The translations under genes were made by a program, and so were the position numbers. Source: JBDRGC01 sp043818215 (GTDB lineage: Bacteria; Chloroflexota; Anaerolineae; Anaerolineales; UBA11858). Taken from it: DNA of 5,899 nucleotides. A model generated the notes under the pieces. The model made no database searches, had not been told where the DNA came from, and saw nothing but the letters and a program-made list of their open reading frames with translations. Numbering within the stretch: position 1 is the first letter of the stretch; the number at the start of each line of letters is the position of its first letter. The DNA is taken from NCBI GenBank assembly GCA_043818215.1, contig JBDRGC010000130.1, positions 1-5,899 on the forward strand, read 5' to 3'. Positions 4,996 to 5,899 of the stretch are shown one piece after another.

Positions 4996-5538
4996 ATGAT
5001 ACCGGAAAACGAGATGGGCGTAATCGTATTGTTTGCACAGCAAGCAGAGCAAGCGGGATTCGAGATCGTAGAGATTGGAGCCACATTTCCTGATGCTGTG
5101 GTGAGAAAAGACGGCATAGAGTATCGAGCTGAATTAGAGTTCTTGGCGTCGAACTTCTCGGCTCATAACCATGACTGTCGTGGGTGCGATCTGATTATCT
5201 GTTGGAAAAACGACACAGATGATTACGTGTTGCCCATTATGGCATTATCAGAAGATGGTTGGGAAGAAACAGACCTCACCCCACCCCCAGAGGAACAAAA
5301 GGAAATACACTACTGGAGACACCGTGCGCAACGTGCCGAGAGACAGAACGCAAAGTACGCCAGCCAGATCGGAGCGATGGGATACACCGATTCGGACAAT
5401 GGCGAATGTCAATGTACTTATGAGGATTATCTAGTGATGGTGGAGCAAGGTAGAGAATTGACAGTGGCACAAATTATGGAACAACTGCGAGCATCACGTA
5501 CTACCGCTTACCGATGGATTAGAAAGGTGAAATTATGA
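4996..5538 (+). CDS. PD-(D/E)XK-nuclease-like protein with C-terminal helix-turn-helix
   Basis: The 180-residue product starts at ATG 4996, with GGAGG at 4986-4990 (5-nt spacer). Residues 6-85 suggest a restriction-endonuclease-like core: an N-terminal helix (IVLFAQQAEQAGF), a strand with F31-P32-D33, then YRAELEFLASNF with E46 and E48, H57-N58-H59-D60, and a hydrophobic strand CDLIICW (64-70). The spacing from PD to ELE fits the PD-(D/E)XK active site, but the usual Lys is Glu or shifted, so activity is uncertain. I recall similar ExE...HxHD...CDLIVCW proteins across bacteria and phages. A charged helix (about 98-122) follows, and residues 154-180 (LTVAQIMEQLRASRTTAYRW) form a helix-turn-helix. 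It is coupled by ATGA to the radical SAM gene. It could be a DNA-targeted nuclease, or a regulator with an inactive nuclease fold. Confidence 0.58.
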   Translation: MIPENEMGVIVLFAQQAEQAGFEIVEIGATFPDAVVRKDGIEYRAELEFLASNFSAHNHDCRGCDLIICWKNDTDDYVLPIMALSEDGWEETDLTPPPEEQKEIHYWRHRAQRAERQNAKYASQIGAMGYTDSDNGECQCTYEDYLVMVEQGRELTVAQIMEQLRASRTTAYRWIRKVKL

Positions 5539-5899
5539 TACGAGTGTTTCCTCGCCGAACATCATATACGCCAACCGATGAATTAGTATTCATTGGCGAT
5601 CCACCGCTGTGGAGGCCGCCGGAGATGCCGGTACATGTGTCAGTAACGTTCACCTGGGACATCCCCGAGGCGGAGCGGCTGGCGGCAGCGTGGAAAATGT
5701 ACTATCGAGACGTTACAATCGGCGGTCCCGCTATTGACGGCGAGGGGAACAGTTTTGTGCCAGGGGTGTACGTGAAATCAGGTGTAACATTTACCAGCCG
5801 AGGCTGCCCCAACCATTGTCCTTGGTGTTTGGTAAATAGGCCATTGGAGTTATTGCCTATCATGCCTGGTCGCATCATCCAGGACAACAACATTCTGGC
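5535..5899 (+). CDS. Radical SAM protein, N-terminal part, cut by the window end
   Basis: ATG 5535 overlaps the upstream stop (ATGA) and has AAGGTGA at 5524-5530. The frame stays open to the last base: 121 complete codons are seen. The CX3CX2C motif C91-PNH-C95-PW-C98 in SRGCPNHCPWC is the signature that binds the three Fe of a [4Fe-4S] cluster, with the fourth site for S-adenosylmethionine; W97 takes the usual aromatic position. Before it are about 90 residues with a Pro-rich start (DPPLWRPPE), VSVTFTWDIPEAERLAAAW and IGGPAIDGEG, and after it comes GRIIQDNNI. I recall a widespread phage radical SAM group with this same order (a DIPEAE-like stretch, then a GGPA-like stretch, then SRGCP, then QDNN). 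Substrate unknown; base or peptide modification is possible. The SAM-binding barrel lies outside the window. Confidence 0.8.
   Translation, partial: MIRVFPRRTSYTPTDELVFIGDPPLWRPPEMPVHVSVTFTWDIPEAERLAAAWKMYYRDVTIGGPAIDGEGNSFVPGVYVKSGVTFTSRGCPNHCPWCLVNRPLELLPIMPGRIIQDNNIL

Noticed and set aside
1..5899. tRNA genes, CRISPR arrays or insertion sequences
   Set aside because: No tRNA-like cloverleaf, regularly spaced repeat array, transposase or terminal inverted repeats were seen by eye on either strand.

Overview
The window looks like part of a tailed-phage or prophage genome. All convincing genes lie on the + strand, are packed head to tail with ATGA or similar overlaps, and mostly have strong GGAGG-type ribosome binding sites. 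The host is not certain. The three-part glycoside hydrolase (barrel, Pro-rich linkers, beta domain, C-terminal module beginning AWNRLYPEGVNYNP) reminds me of proteins from Chloroflexota (Anaerolineae-like) genomes and their viruses. That assignment is recall plus inference; I could not run a search.

Left block (1-3973), a late or lysis-like operon: the 3' part of a type I phosphoribosyltransferase; a small SleB-like cell-wall hydrolase candidate; a 611-residue clan GH-A glycosidase with accessory domains, plausibly a virion-associated or lytic enzyme; three small proteins (a HicB-antitoxin-like protein, an unrecognised acidic protein and a six-Cys zinc-ribbon-like protein); a three-helix holin-like protein; and a coiled-coil protein with a C-terminal membrane segment. 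The block closes with a 10-bp hairpin capped by a GCAA tetraloop (4004-4027).

Right block (4034-5899), separately promoted: a near-consensus sigma70 promoter (TTGACA, 17 nt, TAGAAT), a structured leader RNA, a four-helix membrane protein with a cytoplasmic winged-helix domain, then a second promoter whose -10 box contains that gene's stop codon, a second structured leader, a PD-(D/E)XK-nuclease-like protein with a C-terminal helix-turn-helix, and the start of a radical SAM protein running off the window.

The most striking feature is the pair of leaders (4072-4194 and 4874-4982). Each starts about where transcription should start and ends in a U-rich tract just before the Shine-Dalgarno of its gene. 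Each contains three long complementary pairs in the order A-C-B-A'-C'-B', so all three helices cross one another (an ABCABC-type pseudoknot or a set of competing helices). Most of the primary sequence differs between the copies, yet the helix order and sizes match closely: outer A helix 11 bp in both, asymmetric internal loop, inner A 8 or 7 bp, C 8 or 6 bp, B 21 or 23 positions. This is strong internal evidence for a conserved RNA device, probably controlling transcription read-through into two genes that both encode DNA-binding domains.
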